A DNA stretch of 64,000 nt from Aeribacillus composti. GTDB lineage: Bacteria; Bacillota; Bacilli; Bacillales; Aeribacillaceae. Both the position numbers and the translations under genes were made by a program. The stretch is taken from the NCBI RefSeq assembly GCF_007827555.1, contig NZ_VISS01000014.1, positions 30,666 to 94,665 on the forward strand, in the 5' to 3' direction. Below are positions 40,182-49,298 of the stretch, piece by piece; the first letter of the stretch is position 1, and the number at the start of each line of letters is the position of its first letter. Under the pieces are notes generated by a model. That model had not been told where the DNA came from. It saw nothing but the letters and a program-made list of their open reading frames with translations, and made no database searches.

Positions 40182-42563
40182 TCAGTTGCGCAGCGGTTTT
40201 CCTTTTAACAGCATGTGCTGCATCCTGGCTTGTGTTTTCGGTTCACCTATTAAACTTAAAAATGCTTCCCGTTCCAAATCGAGCAAATATTGTTCATCTA
40301 CCTTTGTCCTGTATGGAAGCTTGCCTCCCGCAATCACATAGGCTAATTTTTTAGCAATCTTTACATCGTGCTCCGAAGCGTATCCCGATAAATAAAGATT
40401 TTGTGCCCCTAATATCATGGCGGCATATCCGGTCTCGCCAACTACCGGAATTTTTTTGCGGACAGGAGGACGGTATCCGCTTTCATATAAAAACAGCGCT
40501 TTTTGCTTCGCATCATACAGCAGGTGATCTTTATTGATGGTTATGGCGTCTGTCGGTTGAAGAAACCCGTTTTGCTGCGCTTCCTGTGCGGATTTGGACA
40601 CCTTAGCCATGGCGATCGTTTCAAATGTTTTATTTGCGACCTTTTGCAAATCAATTTCAATATCATTGCCGATTTGGTCAAGAATTTTTATATACAGTTC
40701 TTTGTTTCCTCCCCCGCCCGGGATCAGTCCAACACCTGTTTCAACTAGGCCAATGTAAGTTTCCATAGCTGCTTGAATGCTTGAGGCAGGCAAACATACT
40801 TCCGCGCCGCCTCCCAATGTCATATGAAAAGGGGCCGCTACAACCGGCTTCGGACTATATTTAATTTTCATCATCGCTTGCTGGAACTTTCTTATCATCA
40901 GCTCAATTTCAAAATAATTTTCATCCTGCGCCTCCATTAACATAAACGCAAGGTTTGCGCCTACACAAAAGTGTTTTCCTTCATTGCCGATGACTAGCCC
41001 TTTATAATTTTTATCAACTTCGTCGATGGCAAAATCGATCATTTGCACAATATCATAGCCGATCGCATTGTTTTTCGAATGAAACTCGAGCAGTGCGATA
41101 TCATCGCCGATATCGATTAAGCTTGCCCCGTTATTTTCTTTAATGATTGATTTTTCATTTTTCAACGATTGCACATGAATTTGTTTCATATTTGTTTGCA
41201 GCAGTCTGTACTCGCCCCGATGATAAAAATAAGTGGCGCCTTCGCTTTGCTTATAAAACGTTTCATTTCCATCCTTCAGCATTTGCTTGACCCATGCTGG
41301 CACTGTTCCGCCCTGCTGTTCAATGATTTCAACCGATCGTTTTATCCCGATTGCATCCCACATTTCAAACGGTCCAAGCTCCCAGCCAAATCCCCACTTC
41401 ATCGCTTGGTCAATGTCAACGATCGTTTCGGCAATGCTGTCCAGCTGTTCTGCGGAATAAAGGAGCGTTGGAATAAGAATTTTCCAAATAAGAGTGCCTG
41501 CACGGTCGTTCGAATAAACAACTGCTTTTAACTTCTCCCCGGTGCCTTTTTCACGTCTCGCTATTTCGATAGAATCGGCACGAAGTTTTTTTCTATTTTC
41601 ATATTCCATCGTATTAACATTTAATTCTAAAATATCTTTGCCCGTTTTTTTGTAGAATCCTTGCCCGGCTTTTGACCCAATCCAGCCGTTTTCATGCATT
41701 TTCTTCATAAAATCCGGGACACGAAAAATTTCTTTTTCTTCGCCATCCACTCTTTCATATACGTTGTTTACGACATGAAAAAACGTGTCTAAACCGACTA
41801 CATCAAGTGTGTGGAATGTGGCGCTTTTTGGTCTGCCGATCAAAGGCCCTGTCACGGAATCAACTTCTCCGACAGAATAATTCCCTTTCAGCATTTCACG
41901 TACGGTTACAAGAAAACCATATGTTCCAATGCGATTGGCAATGAAATTCGGTGTATCCTTTGCGCAAACAACCCCTTTGCCAAGAACATCTTCACCAAAT
42001 CTCTTCATAAATGCTACAACTTGTTCGTCAGTATCTTTTGTTGGAATAATTTCGAGCAGCTTCAAATAGCGTGGCGGGTTAAAAAAGTGAGTGCCTAAAA
42101 AATGTTTGCGGAAATCTTCTGAGCGGTTTTCTGACATCGAATGAACGGAAACTCCAGACGTGTTTGTGCTGATAATGCTGCCTGGCCGCCGCCATTTATC
42201 CACTTTTTCAAAAACTTTCTGTTTAATATCGAGCCTTTCCACAACTGCTTCAATCACCCAATCAGCTTCAGCAATTTTCTCAATGTCATCATCAAAATTC
42301 CCGATCTCAATTCGCTCTATATTTTCTTTTGCAGTCAATGGAGCAGGAGTCTGCTTCTGCAGTCTTTGCACGGCCTTTTGAGCATAACGGTTTCGAACGA
42401 TTGGATCTTTCAGCGTCAATCCTTGCTGTTTTTCTTCTGCCGTTAGTTCTGTCGGTACAATATCCAGGAGTAATACATGAATCCCGACATTCGCTAAATG
42501 TGCTGCAATTTGGGATCCCATCACTCCTGATCCGAGTACTGCAGCTTTTTTTATTTGACGCAC
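40182..42563 (-). CDS. fadN: 3-hydroxyacyl-CoA dehydrogenase/enoyl-CoA hydratase FadN
   Basis: A 793-residue two-function enzyme. The N-terminal half is 3-hydroxyacyl-CoA dehydrogenase (NAD motif AVLGSGVMGSQIAAH, then GTHFFNPPRYLKLLEII). The C-terminal part (about residues 490-690) is a crotonase-type hydratase with GANLAFML and GVGLIPGGGG. I place the start at the GTG at 42563 (MRQIKKAAVLGSG), 10 nt after AAGGGG, which matches B. subtilis. The ORF start at 42599 lies inside the FadR operator. First gene of the operon. Confidence 0.93.
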   Translation of the reverse strand: MRQIKKAAVLGSGVMGSQIAAHLANVGIHVLLLDIVPTELTAEEKQQGLTLKDPIVRNRYAQKAVQRLQKQTPAPLTAKENIERIEIGNFDDDIEKIAEADWVIEAVVERLDIKQKVFEKVDKWRRPGSIISTNTSGVSVHSMSENRSEDFRKHFLGTHFFNPPRYLKLLEIIPTKDTDEQVVAFMKRFGEDVLGKGVVCAKDTPNFIANRIGTYGFLVTVREMLKGNYSVGEVDSVTGPLIGRPKSATFHTLDVVGLDTFFHVVNNVYERVDGEEKEIFRVPDFMKKMHENGWIGSKAGQGFYKKTGKDILELNVNTMEYENRKKLRADSIEIARREKGTGEKLKAVVYSNDRAGTLIWKILIPTLLYSAEQLDSIAETIVDIDQAMKWGFGWELGPFEMWDAIGIKRSVEIIEQQGGTVPAWVKQMLKDGNETFYKQSEGATYFYHRGEYRLLQTNMKQIHVQSLKNEKSIIKENNGASLIDIGDDIALLEFHSKNNAIGYDIVQMIDFAIDEVDKNYKGLVIGNEGKHFCVGANLAFMLMEAQDENYFEIELMIRKFQQAMMKIKYSPKPVVAAPFHMTLGGGAEVCLPASSIQAAMETYIGLVETGVGLIPGGGGNKELYIKILDQIGNDIEIDLQKVANKTFETIAMAKVSKSAQEAQQNGFLQPTDAITINKDHLLYDAKQKALFLYESGYRPPVRKKIPVVGETGYAAMILGAQNLYLSGYASEHDVKIAKKLAYVIAGGKLPYRTKVDEQYLLDLEREAFLSLIGEPKTQARMQHMLLKGKPLRN

Positions 42564-42584
42564 AATTTCAAATCCCCTTTCATT

Positions 42585-42602
42585 TGAATGAACATTCATT
42601 CA
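42585..42602 (-). promoter_or_regulatory. FadR operator
   Basis: TGAATGAATGTTCATTCA on the minus strand fits the B. subtilis FadR consensus TGAATGAnTAnTCATTCA with full 7-bp arms. It lies about 14-30 nt after the inferred transcription start, so bound FadR would block fadN-fadA-fadE until long-chain acyl-CoA releases it. Confidence 0.85.
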
Positions 42603-42622
42603 TTTTTTTTCTGTTTTACTAA

Positions 42623-42651
42623 AGTATAAAATATTTAAAATTTTTGTTCAA
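42623..42651 (-). promoter_or_regulatory. Sigma-A promoter of fadN-fadA-fadE
   Basis: TTGAAC (42646-42651), a 17-nt spacer and TATACT (42623-42628) on the minus strand, upstream of the FadR operator. Confidence 0.7.
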
Positions 42652-42733
42652 TATTCCTGTTAAAAAATTTTTGCATAACTCTTTAAAAATTGTGGGATAT
42701 TAAATTTGTACATTTTTGAAAAAGGGGGCTTTT

Positions 42734-43000
42734 ATGATGAATCAAATGCCAACCAATATGCAAAATATGCAGCAAAATCAAGTTTATAACGAACCGCCGC
42801 AAATTATTTCTGTAAAAGATCAACTATATTTAACAGATATGATGTCATGGAATTTAATTGCGATGAAAAAAGCACATTTTTTTGCTTCACAATGCCAAAT
42901 TCCTGAAATTAAAGCTGAGTTGGAAAAGGTAGGAGAAATGCATCATCGCCACTATCAGCAGATATTAAATCAATTAAATGGCAATCCACAAATGCAGTAG
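42734..43000 (+). CDS. Spore coat F-like small protein
   Basis: An 88-residue Met/Gln/Asn-rich protein (MMNQMPTNMQNMQQNQVYN) with a helical core DQLYLTDMMSWNLIAMKKAH. Such cores occur in coat F (CotF-like, ferritin-like) proteins. It is probably a minor spore coat component made in the mother cell. The ATG follows AAAGGGGG with 6 nt. The next gene, also coat F-like, starts 14 bp later. Confidence 0.72.
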   Translation: MMNQMPTNMQNMQQNQVYNEPPQIISVKDQLYLTDMMSWNLIAMKKAHFFASQCQIPEIKAELEKVGEMHHRHYQQILNQLNGNPQMQ

Positions 43001-43014
43001 AAAGGAGATTTATT

Positions 43015-43365
43015 ATGCAAGCCCAGCAATCAAACAACACGAAAATCAGCAATCCGGAAACAACAGTTCAAAAAAGCCCGCAAATGAACGACCGCGACTT
43101 TATAAATGACTTGCTTGCAACTGAAAAATATATGACACAAGGTTATAGCACAGCTTTGAATGAGCTTAGCCACACCGTTTTATACGAAAATATTCAAATG
43201 ATTTGCGACGAAACGCAAAAATGCCAGCGGCAGTTATTTAATGTCATGTTTAAAAATGGATGGTATTCCCTTGAGGCGTGCGACAACCAAAAAATACAAC
43301 AAAGCTATCAGCAATTTGCTAATTATTTGCAACAGCAATCTCCTTACAATCAAAACATTCAATAA
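43015..43365 (+). CDS. yusN: Coat F-family spore protein (YusN-like)
   Basis: A 116-residue coat F-domain protein: low-complexity polar N-terminus (to about residue 25), then RDFINDLLATEKYMTQGYST and a helical ALNELSHTVLYENIQ segment, with a Gln-rich tail. This is the CotF/YusN pattern of spore coat proteins. The ATG follows AGAAAGGAGATTT. It is likely co-transcribed with the preceding gene; position after fadN fits B. subtilis yusN. Confidence 0.78.
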   Translation: MQAQQSNNTKISNPETTVQKSPQMNDRDFINDLLATEKYMTQGYSTALNELSHTVLYENIQMICDETQKCQRQLFNVMFKNGWYSLEACDNQKIQQSYQQFANYLQQQSPYNQNIQ

Positions 43366-43424
43366 AAATGAACTTAAAAGTGTCTGACCCCATTCGAGCA
43401 GACAGCAAATAAAGAGTTAAAGCA

Positions 43425-43463
43425 GCCTTATTCCGGTAAACAAGCGGAGTAAGGTTTTATTTC
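43425..43463 (+). terminator. Terminator after the coat genes
   Basis: Stem CCTTATTCCG/CGGAGTAAGG followed by TTTTATTTCTTTT. The remaining gap up to the convergent yusU terminator (43464-43682) shows nothing else. Confidence 0.7.
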
Positions 43464-43682
43464 TTTTACGGGACGGAAATGTTATTCCCAATCGATTACT
43501 GAATAGGCGATCGAATGCTCATTCCGTTCTATATGATAACTATTTATCTGCTGTTTTTAAAGTAAGAAGCATTTTGCTTTAGCACAAAAAAATTTTAACC
43601 TTTATCAGCATTCCATTGTTTCGTCCAACGTCAATGCTATGAAACCTTAAAGTTATTTTGAATGATACTATTCTGTCCGCAT

Positions 43683-43712
43683 AAAAAATCCTCCTGCTGC
43701 TTATAAGGAGGA
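43683..43712 (-). terminator. Terminator of the siderophore uptake operon
   Basis: TCCTCC/GGAGGA stem with a 12-nt loop, followed on the minus strand by TTTTTTAT, 17 nt past yusU. Confidence 0.7.
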
Positions 43713-43728
43713 CAACTTCAAATTTAGA

Positions 43729-43980
43729 TCAACGTTTTTTATTATTTCTATGCTGTTCATTTAATTCTTTTATTTCATTAATAATAGCTTTCATTTGTTC
43801 TTTTGCTTCTGGAAATTTTTCATTCCAATGTTTCACTAGCGGCGGCATCGATTTTGCCATGTACGTATACAACACCCAAATTTTCACTTTTTCTTTTAAT
43901 TCAGGAGACGATTTTCCAAGCAAGAGTTCGGTATACTTTTCAACAAGCGCATCAATCTGAGCTTGAAACTGGTTATCCAT
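43729..43980 (-). CDS. yusU: YusU-like protein (DUF2573)
   Basis: An 83-residue helical protein with central WVLYTYMAKSMPPLVKHWNE, matching the DUF2573 family, function unknown. The start is the ATG at 43980, 9 nt after GGAG. It is the last gene of the iron-siderophore operon; in B. subtilis yusU is next to the ATPase gene yusV. Confidence 0.78.
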   Translation of the reverse strand: MDNQFQAQIDALVEKYTELLLGKSSPELKEKVKIWVLYTYMAKSMPPLVKHWNEKFPEAKEQMKAIINEIKELNEQHRNNKKR

Positions 43981-43995
43981 TTTTAATCTCTCCAA

Positions 43996-44760
43996 TTACT
44001 TTTTTATTGTACATTCACTAACATTCGGGCATGTTCTGCATTTTTTCCCTTCATCGTCTGTCAAATAAAACAGGCAGCATGTTTTTCTTTTTCGAATATA
44101 ATCATCATATTGATCAGAATATGTCTTAGGACCAAAAAATTTTTTTAAAGGGTTCCGATTAAAATCCCCAAATAATTCACCTTTTGCTTCCTTCACGCAA
44201 TAAATAAAATCTTCTTTTATTTTTTCATGTTTATCTTCATGCTGCTTTTCATTGAGCAATGTTTCATACATCCAAAATATATAGATCGCAACATTTTCCC
44301 AAAGAATCCATTTTGAAATTTTTGCCTCTGTTGAGACAACCTGTAAAAGACGGGTGATGTTTTCTTTAAATAATAAGGTTAACATTTCATCCCGCCATTT
44401 TTTTCTTTCTTGGGGAGCGATTGTGACTTCGTTCGATTTGAAATAAAAGCCCGGCAGCCAAAGCGGATCTTCGTCATCAGTGATCAGGACAAGATTTTTT
44501 ATATCCACTTTTAAAGCTTTATCAAACATTGTCATGGTATAAAGAGCTAAAGCGGCTAAAAAAGCATATCTTTTAATAAACATTGACCCGGCTACATAAA
44601 GAGGTGCATTAAATTTAGGCTGAATATTTTTTAAAAACAGCTGCAGTTTTTCCGGTTTTAGCAGTTCCTCCATGTCAATTGATGAATCGGTTGCACGTTT
44701 TGCTTCTGAATATCGAAATTTTGACAGCACCTTTATTTCATCGAACGTCAACTTTCCCAT
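43996..44760 (-). CDS. FhuF-like siderophore-iron reductase
   Basis: A 254-residue protein ending in [18 protein letters not shown], a C-C-x11-C-x2-C cluster close to the [2Fe-2S] signature of FhuF-type reductases. These reduce Fe(III)-siderophores in the cytosol to release iron. The body is otherwise poorly conserved, as usual. It overlaps the upstream ATPase gene by 13 bp, which ties it to the uptake system. Its proposed role is to free iron from the hydroxamate siderophore brought in by the YfiYZ-YfhA-YusV-like transporter. Confidence 0.78.
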   Translation of the reverse strand: MGKLTFDEIKVLSKFRYSEAKRATDSSIDMEELLKPEKLQLFLKNIQPKFNAPLYVAGSMFIKRYAFLAALALYTMTMFDKALKVDIKNLVLITDDEDPLWLPGFYFKSNEVTIAPQERKKWRDEMLTLLFKENITRLLQVVSTEAKISKWILWENVAIYIFWMYETLLNEKQHEDKHEKIKEDFIYCVKEAKGELFGDFNRNPLKKFFGPKTYSDQYDDYIRKRKTCCLFYLTDDEGKKCRTCPNVSECTIKK

Positions 44761-45569
44761 GCCTGCATCCCTACTTTATTAATATTTCTCCCTTTTCCGA
44801 ACGGAATACATAGCGGTGTTCCAAAAATCGGATCGCGAATAATTTTGCAATCCATTTCAAAAACATCTTTGACCAGTTGTACATTCATTACATCTTCCGG
44901 TTTTCCTTGTTTATAAATGTTTTTATCCTTTAATACGACGATATGATGAGCATAACGGCAGGCTAAATTTAAATCGTGAAGAACCATGATGATCGTTCTT
45001 TTCTCTTTCATATTCAATTCAAATAATAAATCGAGTATTTCAATTTGATGTGTTATATCTAAATAAGTTGTTGGCTCGTCGAAAAGAATAATATCTGTAT
45101 TTTGCGCCAAAGTCATGGCGATCCATGCACGCTGTTTTTGTCCTCCTGATAAAGAGTCCACTGTTCGTTCTGCCAATTCACTCATTCTAGTTGCTTCAAG
45201 CGCTCGAAAAACTAATTCTTCATCTTCCTTGGACCATTGGTTCAGCCAATTTTGATAAGGATACCGTCCTTGTTTGACAAGCTGCAAAACAGTTAATCCT
45301 TCTGGGGCTTCAGGCCCTTGCGGAAGTATAGCCAGTTTTTTTGCCACTTCCTTTGTCGGTAGCTCGGCAATGTCCTTTCCTTCCAAGAGTACTGAACCGC
45401 CTGCTGGCTTTAAAATTCTTGCCAAAGATTTTAATAAGGTCGACTTTCCGCAACCGTTGCTTCCAATTAATACAGTAATTTCTCCCGTTGGAATAGTAAG
45501 ATTAAGATCTTCAATAATCATATTCTGTCCATAAGCAAAAGTTAACTCATGAGTATACAATCTATGCAT
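44748..45569 (-). CDS. yusV: Iron-siderophore ABC transporter ATPase (YusV-like)
   Basis: A 273-residue FecE-type ATPase. Walker [10 protein letters not shown], signature [10 protein letters not shown], Walker [13 protein letters not shown] and the switch VLHDLN are intact. In B. subtilis YusV powers several hydroxamate and catecholate uptake systems from a distant locus; here it sits directly in the operon with its permeases. The ATG follows AGGAGGTGATGGC. Energises import through the two permeases encoded upstream. Confidence 0.9.
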   Translation of the reverse strand: MHRLYTHELTFAYGQNMIIEDLNLTIPTGEITVLIGSNGCGKSTLLKSLARILKPAGGSVLLEGKDIAELPTKEVAKKLAILPQGPEAPEGLTVLQLVKQGRYPYQNWLNQWSKEDEELVFRALEATRMSELAERTVDSLSGGQKQRAWIAMTLAQNTDIILFDEPTTYLDITHQIEILDLLFELNMKEKRTIIMVLHDLNLACRYAHHIVVLKDKNIYKQGKPEDVMNVQLVKDVFEMDCKIIRDPIFGTPLCIPFGKGRNINKVGMQAWES

Positions 45570-45580
45570 GCCATCACCTC

Positions 45581-46633
45581 CTAAATATTTCTGTGCTTCA
45601 TTAACAAGTAAATAAAATAAGGAGCCCCGATCGCTGAAGTAAACACACCAGCTGGAATTTCATGCGGCAAAAAGATTGTTTTTCCCAATAAATCAGAAAG
45701 CATAACAATGAGTGCCCCGACAAAGGCTGAAATCGGCAGCATCAAACCAAAGCTTGAACCGACAAGCTTTCTTGCAATGTGAGGAGCAATAAGACCTACA
45801 AACCCTATCCCTCCTCCAAAAGCGACAGCAACAGCAGTCAAAGCGGTTCCTAGAAATAAGAGGAAAAAGCGGGTTAATTGTACCCGGTTTCCCATACCGA
45901 TTGCGATCTCATCGCCAAAACTTTGAATATTGATCGTTCGTACAGTAACAACCGTTATCAAGAGAAGAATGATAGTTGCTGGAAACAAAATCTTTACTTG
46001 AGACCAGTTTGCTGCATAAACTGAGCCGGTTATCCAAATATTTGCTTGGGATGCTTGGTAAATAGGCCCTTTTATCATTAACAAAGTCGTTAATGCTTTA
46101 GTTAAAAAGGAGATTCCAATGCCGACCAACACAAGCCTGATTGCAGTCACACCGTTTTTCCACGACAATAAATAAACACATATGCCTGTAACGGCTGCTC
46201 CTATGAAAGCTGCCAAAGGCATCCAATGAATGCTTACAGTTAAAGAATGATTCTTATCGGAAAACAGCATTAAAAATAGTACAACCGCTGCCGAAGCACC
46301 ACCGGTAATTCCGATAATGTCAGGGGATGCTAAAGGGTTCCGAACTAAATTTTGCAAAATTCCGCCCGCAACAGCCAAACACATGCCGACCAAAAGGGAA
46401 ATAAGAATTCTCGGAAGCCTAAATTGTTTAATAACAAGCTCGTTCGTTCCATCCCCTATTCCAAAAATTGTTTGAAAAACTTGGACAGGGCTGATCATCA
46501 CTTCGCCTACACTTGCACTGACAAGGATTACGAAAAACGCCGCAAGAAAGAAAACGAACGTAAGTAAAAAGGCTTTTTTATCAATTAAAAATGAAATGAC
46601 ATTTCCGATCCGAAGCGAAACATATTTTTTCAT
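45581..46633 (-). CDS. yfhA: Iron-siderophore ABC transporter permease (YfhA-like)
   Basis: A 350-residue FecCD-family permease with about nine to ten transmembrane helices. Family patches include [31 protein letters not shown] (substrate channel) and [16 protein letters not shown] (ATPase contact loop). Its ATG overlaps the preceding permease stop by four bases. The symbol is by analogy with the B. subtilis YfiYZ-YfhA hydroxamate system; FeuB/C-like specificity cannot be excluded. Confidence 0.82.
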   Translation of the reverse strand: MKKYVSLRIGNVISFLIDKKAFLLTFVFFLAAFFVILVSASVGEVMISPVQVFQTIFGIGDGTNELVIKQFRLPRILISLLVGMCLAVAGGILQNLVRNPLASPDIIGITGGASAAVVLFLMLFSDKNHSLTVSIHWMPLAAFIGAAVTGICVYLLSWKNGVTAIRLVLVGIGISFLTKALTTLLMIKGPIYQASQANIWITGSVYAANWSQVKILFPATIILLLITVVTVRTINIQSFGDEIAIGMGNRVQLTRFFLLFLGTALTAVAVAFGGGIGFVGLIAPHIARKLVGSSFGLMLPISAFVGALIVMLSDLLGKTIFLPHEIPAGVFTSAIGAPYFIYLLMKHRNI

Positions 46634-47637
46634 GATGCACGAACCCCCTTCCTTGCAATATAAACAAAAAATGGGGTTCCAATTATCGCCGTCATGACCC
46701 CTACAGGGACTTCTTCAGGCATGACAATGAAACGGGCGCCAATATCTGCTGCAACTAGCAAAATCCCACCAAATACTGCACAGAACGGCAAAATCCATCT
46801 GTAATCATTTCCGGCCACATACTTTGCAATATGGGGCACGACTACGCCGATGAATGCAATAGGACCAGCCGCCGCAACTGCACCGCCCGCAAAAAATATG
46901 ACAGCACAGGCTGCAAAAAACTTCACTGTTCCTACTTTTAGTCCTAAACTTTTCGCCACTTCTTCTCCCATTACTAAGACGTTTAATTTAGAGGCGATAA
47001 ATGTACAAATAACTAATCCAATCAAAATATATGGAAGAACAGCTGTCATTACCTCCATTTTGCGGCCTTGCACAGATCCTGCAAGCCAAAATAATACTTG
47101 ATCCAACGCTGCTTCATTTAAAACTAACAAACCTTGCGTAAGGGAAGAAAAAAGTGCCGCAACGGCCGCTCCTGCCAAAGTAAGCTTTACAGGCGTCAAT
47201 CCATCACTACCCAATGAGCTGATCATGTACACAAGCATGGCAGCAAAAGCTGCGCCTGCAAAAGCAATCCAAGTAAACGCTTGTAAGCTGTTTACAGAAA
47301 ATAAGGAAAAAGCTAGAACAATAAAAAATCCTGCACCGGCATTGATGCCAAAAACGCTTGGCGATGCAAGAGGATTTTTCGTAATAGCTTGCATCAATGC
47401 ACCGGATAAAGCAAGACAAGCGCCGACTACACTCGCTATGACGGATCGAGGAAGTCGAACATTTTGTATAATAATATGTTCATTGGAACCATTAAAATGA
47501 AAAAAAGCATCCCATGCCATCTTCCAGCTTGTATCCGTATATCCATATACAATACTTGCACACATGCAGAATAATAGAAGCAAAAAGGAAAGAAAAAGTA
47601 AGATTGCTTTACGATTACTAGATAATGACAACTTCAC
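46630..47637 (-). CDS. yfiZ: Iron-siderophore ABC transporter permease (YfiZ-like)
   Basis: A 335-residue FecCD-family permease, partner of the next gene. It has the same hallmarks: LRLPRSVIASVVGACLALSG-like N-terminal channel (here RLPRSVIASVVGACLALSG) and GFIGVVVPHI-type coupling loop (here IAFIGVVVPHIAKYVAG). First gene of the operon yfiZ-yfhA-yusV-fhuF-yusU, divergent from the binding-protein gene. Its promoter overlaps Fur box 1. Confidence 0.82.
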   Translation of the reverse strand: MKLSLSSNRKAILLFLSFLLLLFCMCASIVYGYTDTSWKMAWDAFFHFNGSNEHIIIQNVRLPRSVIASVVGACLALSGALMQAITKNPLASPSVFGINAGAGFFIVLAFSLFSVNSLQAFTWIAFAGAAFAAMLVYMISSLGSDGLTPVKLTLAGAAVAALFSSLTQGLLVLNEAALDQVLFWLAGSVQGRKMEVMTAVLPYILIGLVICTFIASKLNVLVMGEEVAKSLGLKVGTVKFFAACAVIFFAGGAVAAAGPIAFIGVVVPHIAKYVAGNDYRWILPFCAVFGGILLVAADIGARFIVMPEEVPVGVMTAIIGTPFFVYIARKGVRAS

Positions 47638-47668
47638 GTCTCTCCTAACAAGTCGAACTTCTGAACCA

Positions 47669-47691
47669 ATTGTACCAAATCATTTTGAATG
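47669..47691 (-). promoter_or_regulatory. Promoter of the permease operon
   Basis: TACAAT (-10, 47669-47674) on the minus strand with its -35 (TTTTCA, 17 nt upstream) inside Fur box 1. Confidence 0.5.
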
Positions 47692-47706
47692 TGAAAATCA
47701 TTTTCA
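47692..47706. promoter_or_regulatory. Fur box 1
   Basis: TGAAAATCATTTTCA, a perfect 7-1-7 palindrome close to the Bacillus Fur box TGATAATnATTATCA. It overlaps the -35 of the leftward permease promoter and lies just upstream of the rightward -35. Confidence 0.85.
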
Positions 47707-47714
47707 ATTAATTA

Positions 47715-47743
47715 TTGACTTTTTATTTCTCACTGATTACTAT
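47715..47743 (+). promoter_or_regulatory. Promoter of the siderophore-binding protein gene
   Basis: TTGACT (47715-47720), a 17-nt spacer and TACTAT (47738-47743), flanked by the two Fur boxes. Confidence 0.65.
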
Positions 47744-47754
47744 TATTAAGGAAT

Positions 47755-47769
47755 TGAAAATCATTTTCA
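47755..47769. promoter_or_regulatory. Fur box 2
   Basis: An identical TGAAAATCATTTTCA palindrome right at or after the inferred start of the rightward transcript. It would block the binding-protein gene when iron is plentiful. Confidence 0.85.
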
Positions 47770-47792
47770 ACTACATTTTAGGGGGTTACATA

Positions 47793-48785
47793 ATGAAAAA
47801 AATATCAAAATTATTATTTTCCATCGTTGCCATACTCATGCTGGCAGTAATTGCTGCTTGCGGCAACGGGGACAGTAAAGAAGCTTCAAAAGAAAAGAAA
47901 GAAAGCTCAACTGAAAGTCAATCATACAAAGTTGAGCATGCAATGGGAACAGCTGAAATTCCAAAAAAACCTGAACGTGTCGTCGTATTAACGAATGAAG
48001 GAACCGAAGCGCTTTTAGCAATGGGATTAAAACCAGTCGGAGCCGTTCAATCTTGGCTTGGCGATCCTTGGTACGATCATATTAAAGATGAGATGAAAGA
48101 CGTTGAAGTCGTTGGTACAGAAAGTGAAGTCAATGTTGAAAAAATTGCAGCTCTTCAGCCTGACTTGATTATAGGCAATAAGCTTCGCCAAGAAGCAATC
48201 TACGACAAGCTCAATCAAATAGCGCCAACAGTTTTTTCGGAAACATTAAGAGGCGACTGGCAGGAAAACTTTAAGCTATATGCAAAAGCCATCGATCGTG
48301 AAGAAGAAGGACAAAAAGTATTAGATGATTTTAATAATCATGTAGAAGAAGTAAAACAAAAATTAGGAGATCAAGTGAATCAAGAAGTTTCAGTTGTTCG
48401 TTTCATGGCTGGTGTAACGAGAATATATTGGAAAGATTCATTTTCTGGTGTGATTTTCGATCAAATTGGATTTAAACGTCCTGCTCAGCAAGAAAAATTG
48501 TTTACAGATGCAAATAAATTAGGAGATTTGGCAGTTGAAGTCGGAAAAGAACAAATTCCGGAAATGGACGGTGACATCATCTTCTATTTCACCTATGCAC
48601 CGCAAGGAGACAAAGAAGCTTTGCAAGCAGAAAAAGAGTGGACAAACGATCCTCTTTGGAAAAACTTAAATGCTGTTAAAAACGGAAAAGCTTACAAAGT
48701 TGACGACGCTATTTGGAACACAGCCGGCGGTGTGCTTGCTGCAAACCATATGCTGGACGACTTAGAAAAATTGTTAACTCAATAA
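47793..48785 (+). CDS. yfiY: Iron-siderophore ABC transporter binding lipoprotein (YfiY-like)
   Basis: A 330-residue Fe-siderophore binding lipoprotein. Signal peptide with lipobox IAAC (Cys23) and an acidic, Ser-rich linker. The type III binding fold begins at PKKPERVVVLTNEGTEALLAMGLKPVGAV-like residues (about 60-90). The sequence resembles the YfiY group, which binds hydroxamate-carboxylate siderophores such as schizokinen. The ATG follows TTTTAGGGGGTTACATA. It is transcribed divergently from the permease operon under shared Fur control. The siderophore itself is not made by genes in this window. Confidence 0.87.
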   Translation: MKKISKLLFSIVAILMLAVIAACGNGDSKEASKEKKESSTESQSYKVEHAMGTAEIPKKPERVVVLTNEGTEALLAMGLKPVGAVQSWLGDPWYDHIKDEMKDVEVVGTESEVNVEKIAALQPDLIIGNKLRQEAIYDKLNQIAPTVFSETLRGDWQENFKLYAKAIDREEEGQKVLDDFNNHVEEVKQKLGDQVNQEVSVVRFMAGVTRIYWKDSFSGVIFDQIGFKRPAQQEKLFTDANKLGDLAVEVGKEQIPEMDGDIIFYFTYAPQGDKEALQAEKEWTNDPLWKNLNAVKNGKAYKVDDAIWNTAGGVLAANHMLDDLEKLLTQ

Positions 48786-48849
48786 AATTGAGATGGTCGA
48801 AAAGATAATTTTTTCTTACCTTGAAAATCAGCAATATGAATAAAGCCAA

Positions 48850-48896
48850 AGCAACCTTACTTCAATTTTCATTGGAGTAAGGTTGTTCAGCTTTTA
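48850..48896 (+). terminator. Terminator after yfiY
   Basis: A 10-bp stem CAACCTTACT/AGTAAGGTTG with a 14-nt loop, followed by TTCAGCTTTT. Confidence 0.65.
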
Positions 48897-49298
48897 TGCA
48901 ATTTTGTTTCGTTTAACTAAATTTTCGCTTTATTTCGGTTTATAAGACTACTTTGCATTTGTTATTTAACTTATGTTCGGGCAAGTTGTACTGGACGAAT
49001 CTTCATTCATTTATAAAAAGAATTCTTTTTCGTATTCAATGCAATCAATTATTTCGTTTAAAGTTCTTTTGCCATACATTCTCTTTTTAAGGGAAGGGCG
49101 GCTTTTCATGTTTTTAATTAATCTATTCATACGTATCGACGTTACGTGCTTCGATCATATCTGGTTCCTGCCGTTCAATTAGTTCGCCACGGACTTAATT
49201 GAATTCTTTCCCCGATCTTATTTTTGTCCATACATATACACTTTTTCAGCGATTCTTTCTCAACTCTTTTCTACCATAAACAATATCCATTCCGATCT
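48897..49298. other. Intergenic region, no gene supported
   Basis: About 400 bp. A 69-codon plus-strand frame (48973-49182) has no ribosome site and an odd composition, so I leave it out. Nothing else recognised. Confidence 0.4.

Noticed and set aside
48973..49182. 69-codon plus-strand ORF after yfiY
   Set aside because: No ribosome site and no familiar features.
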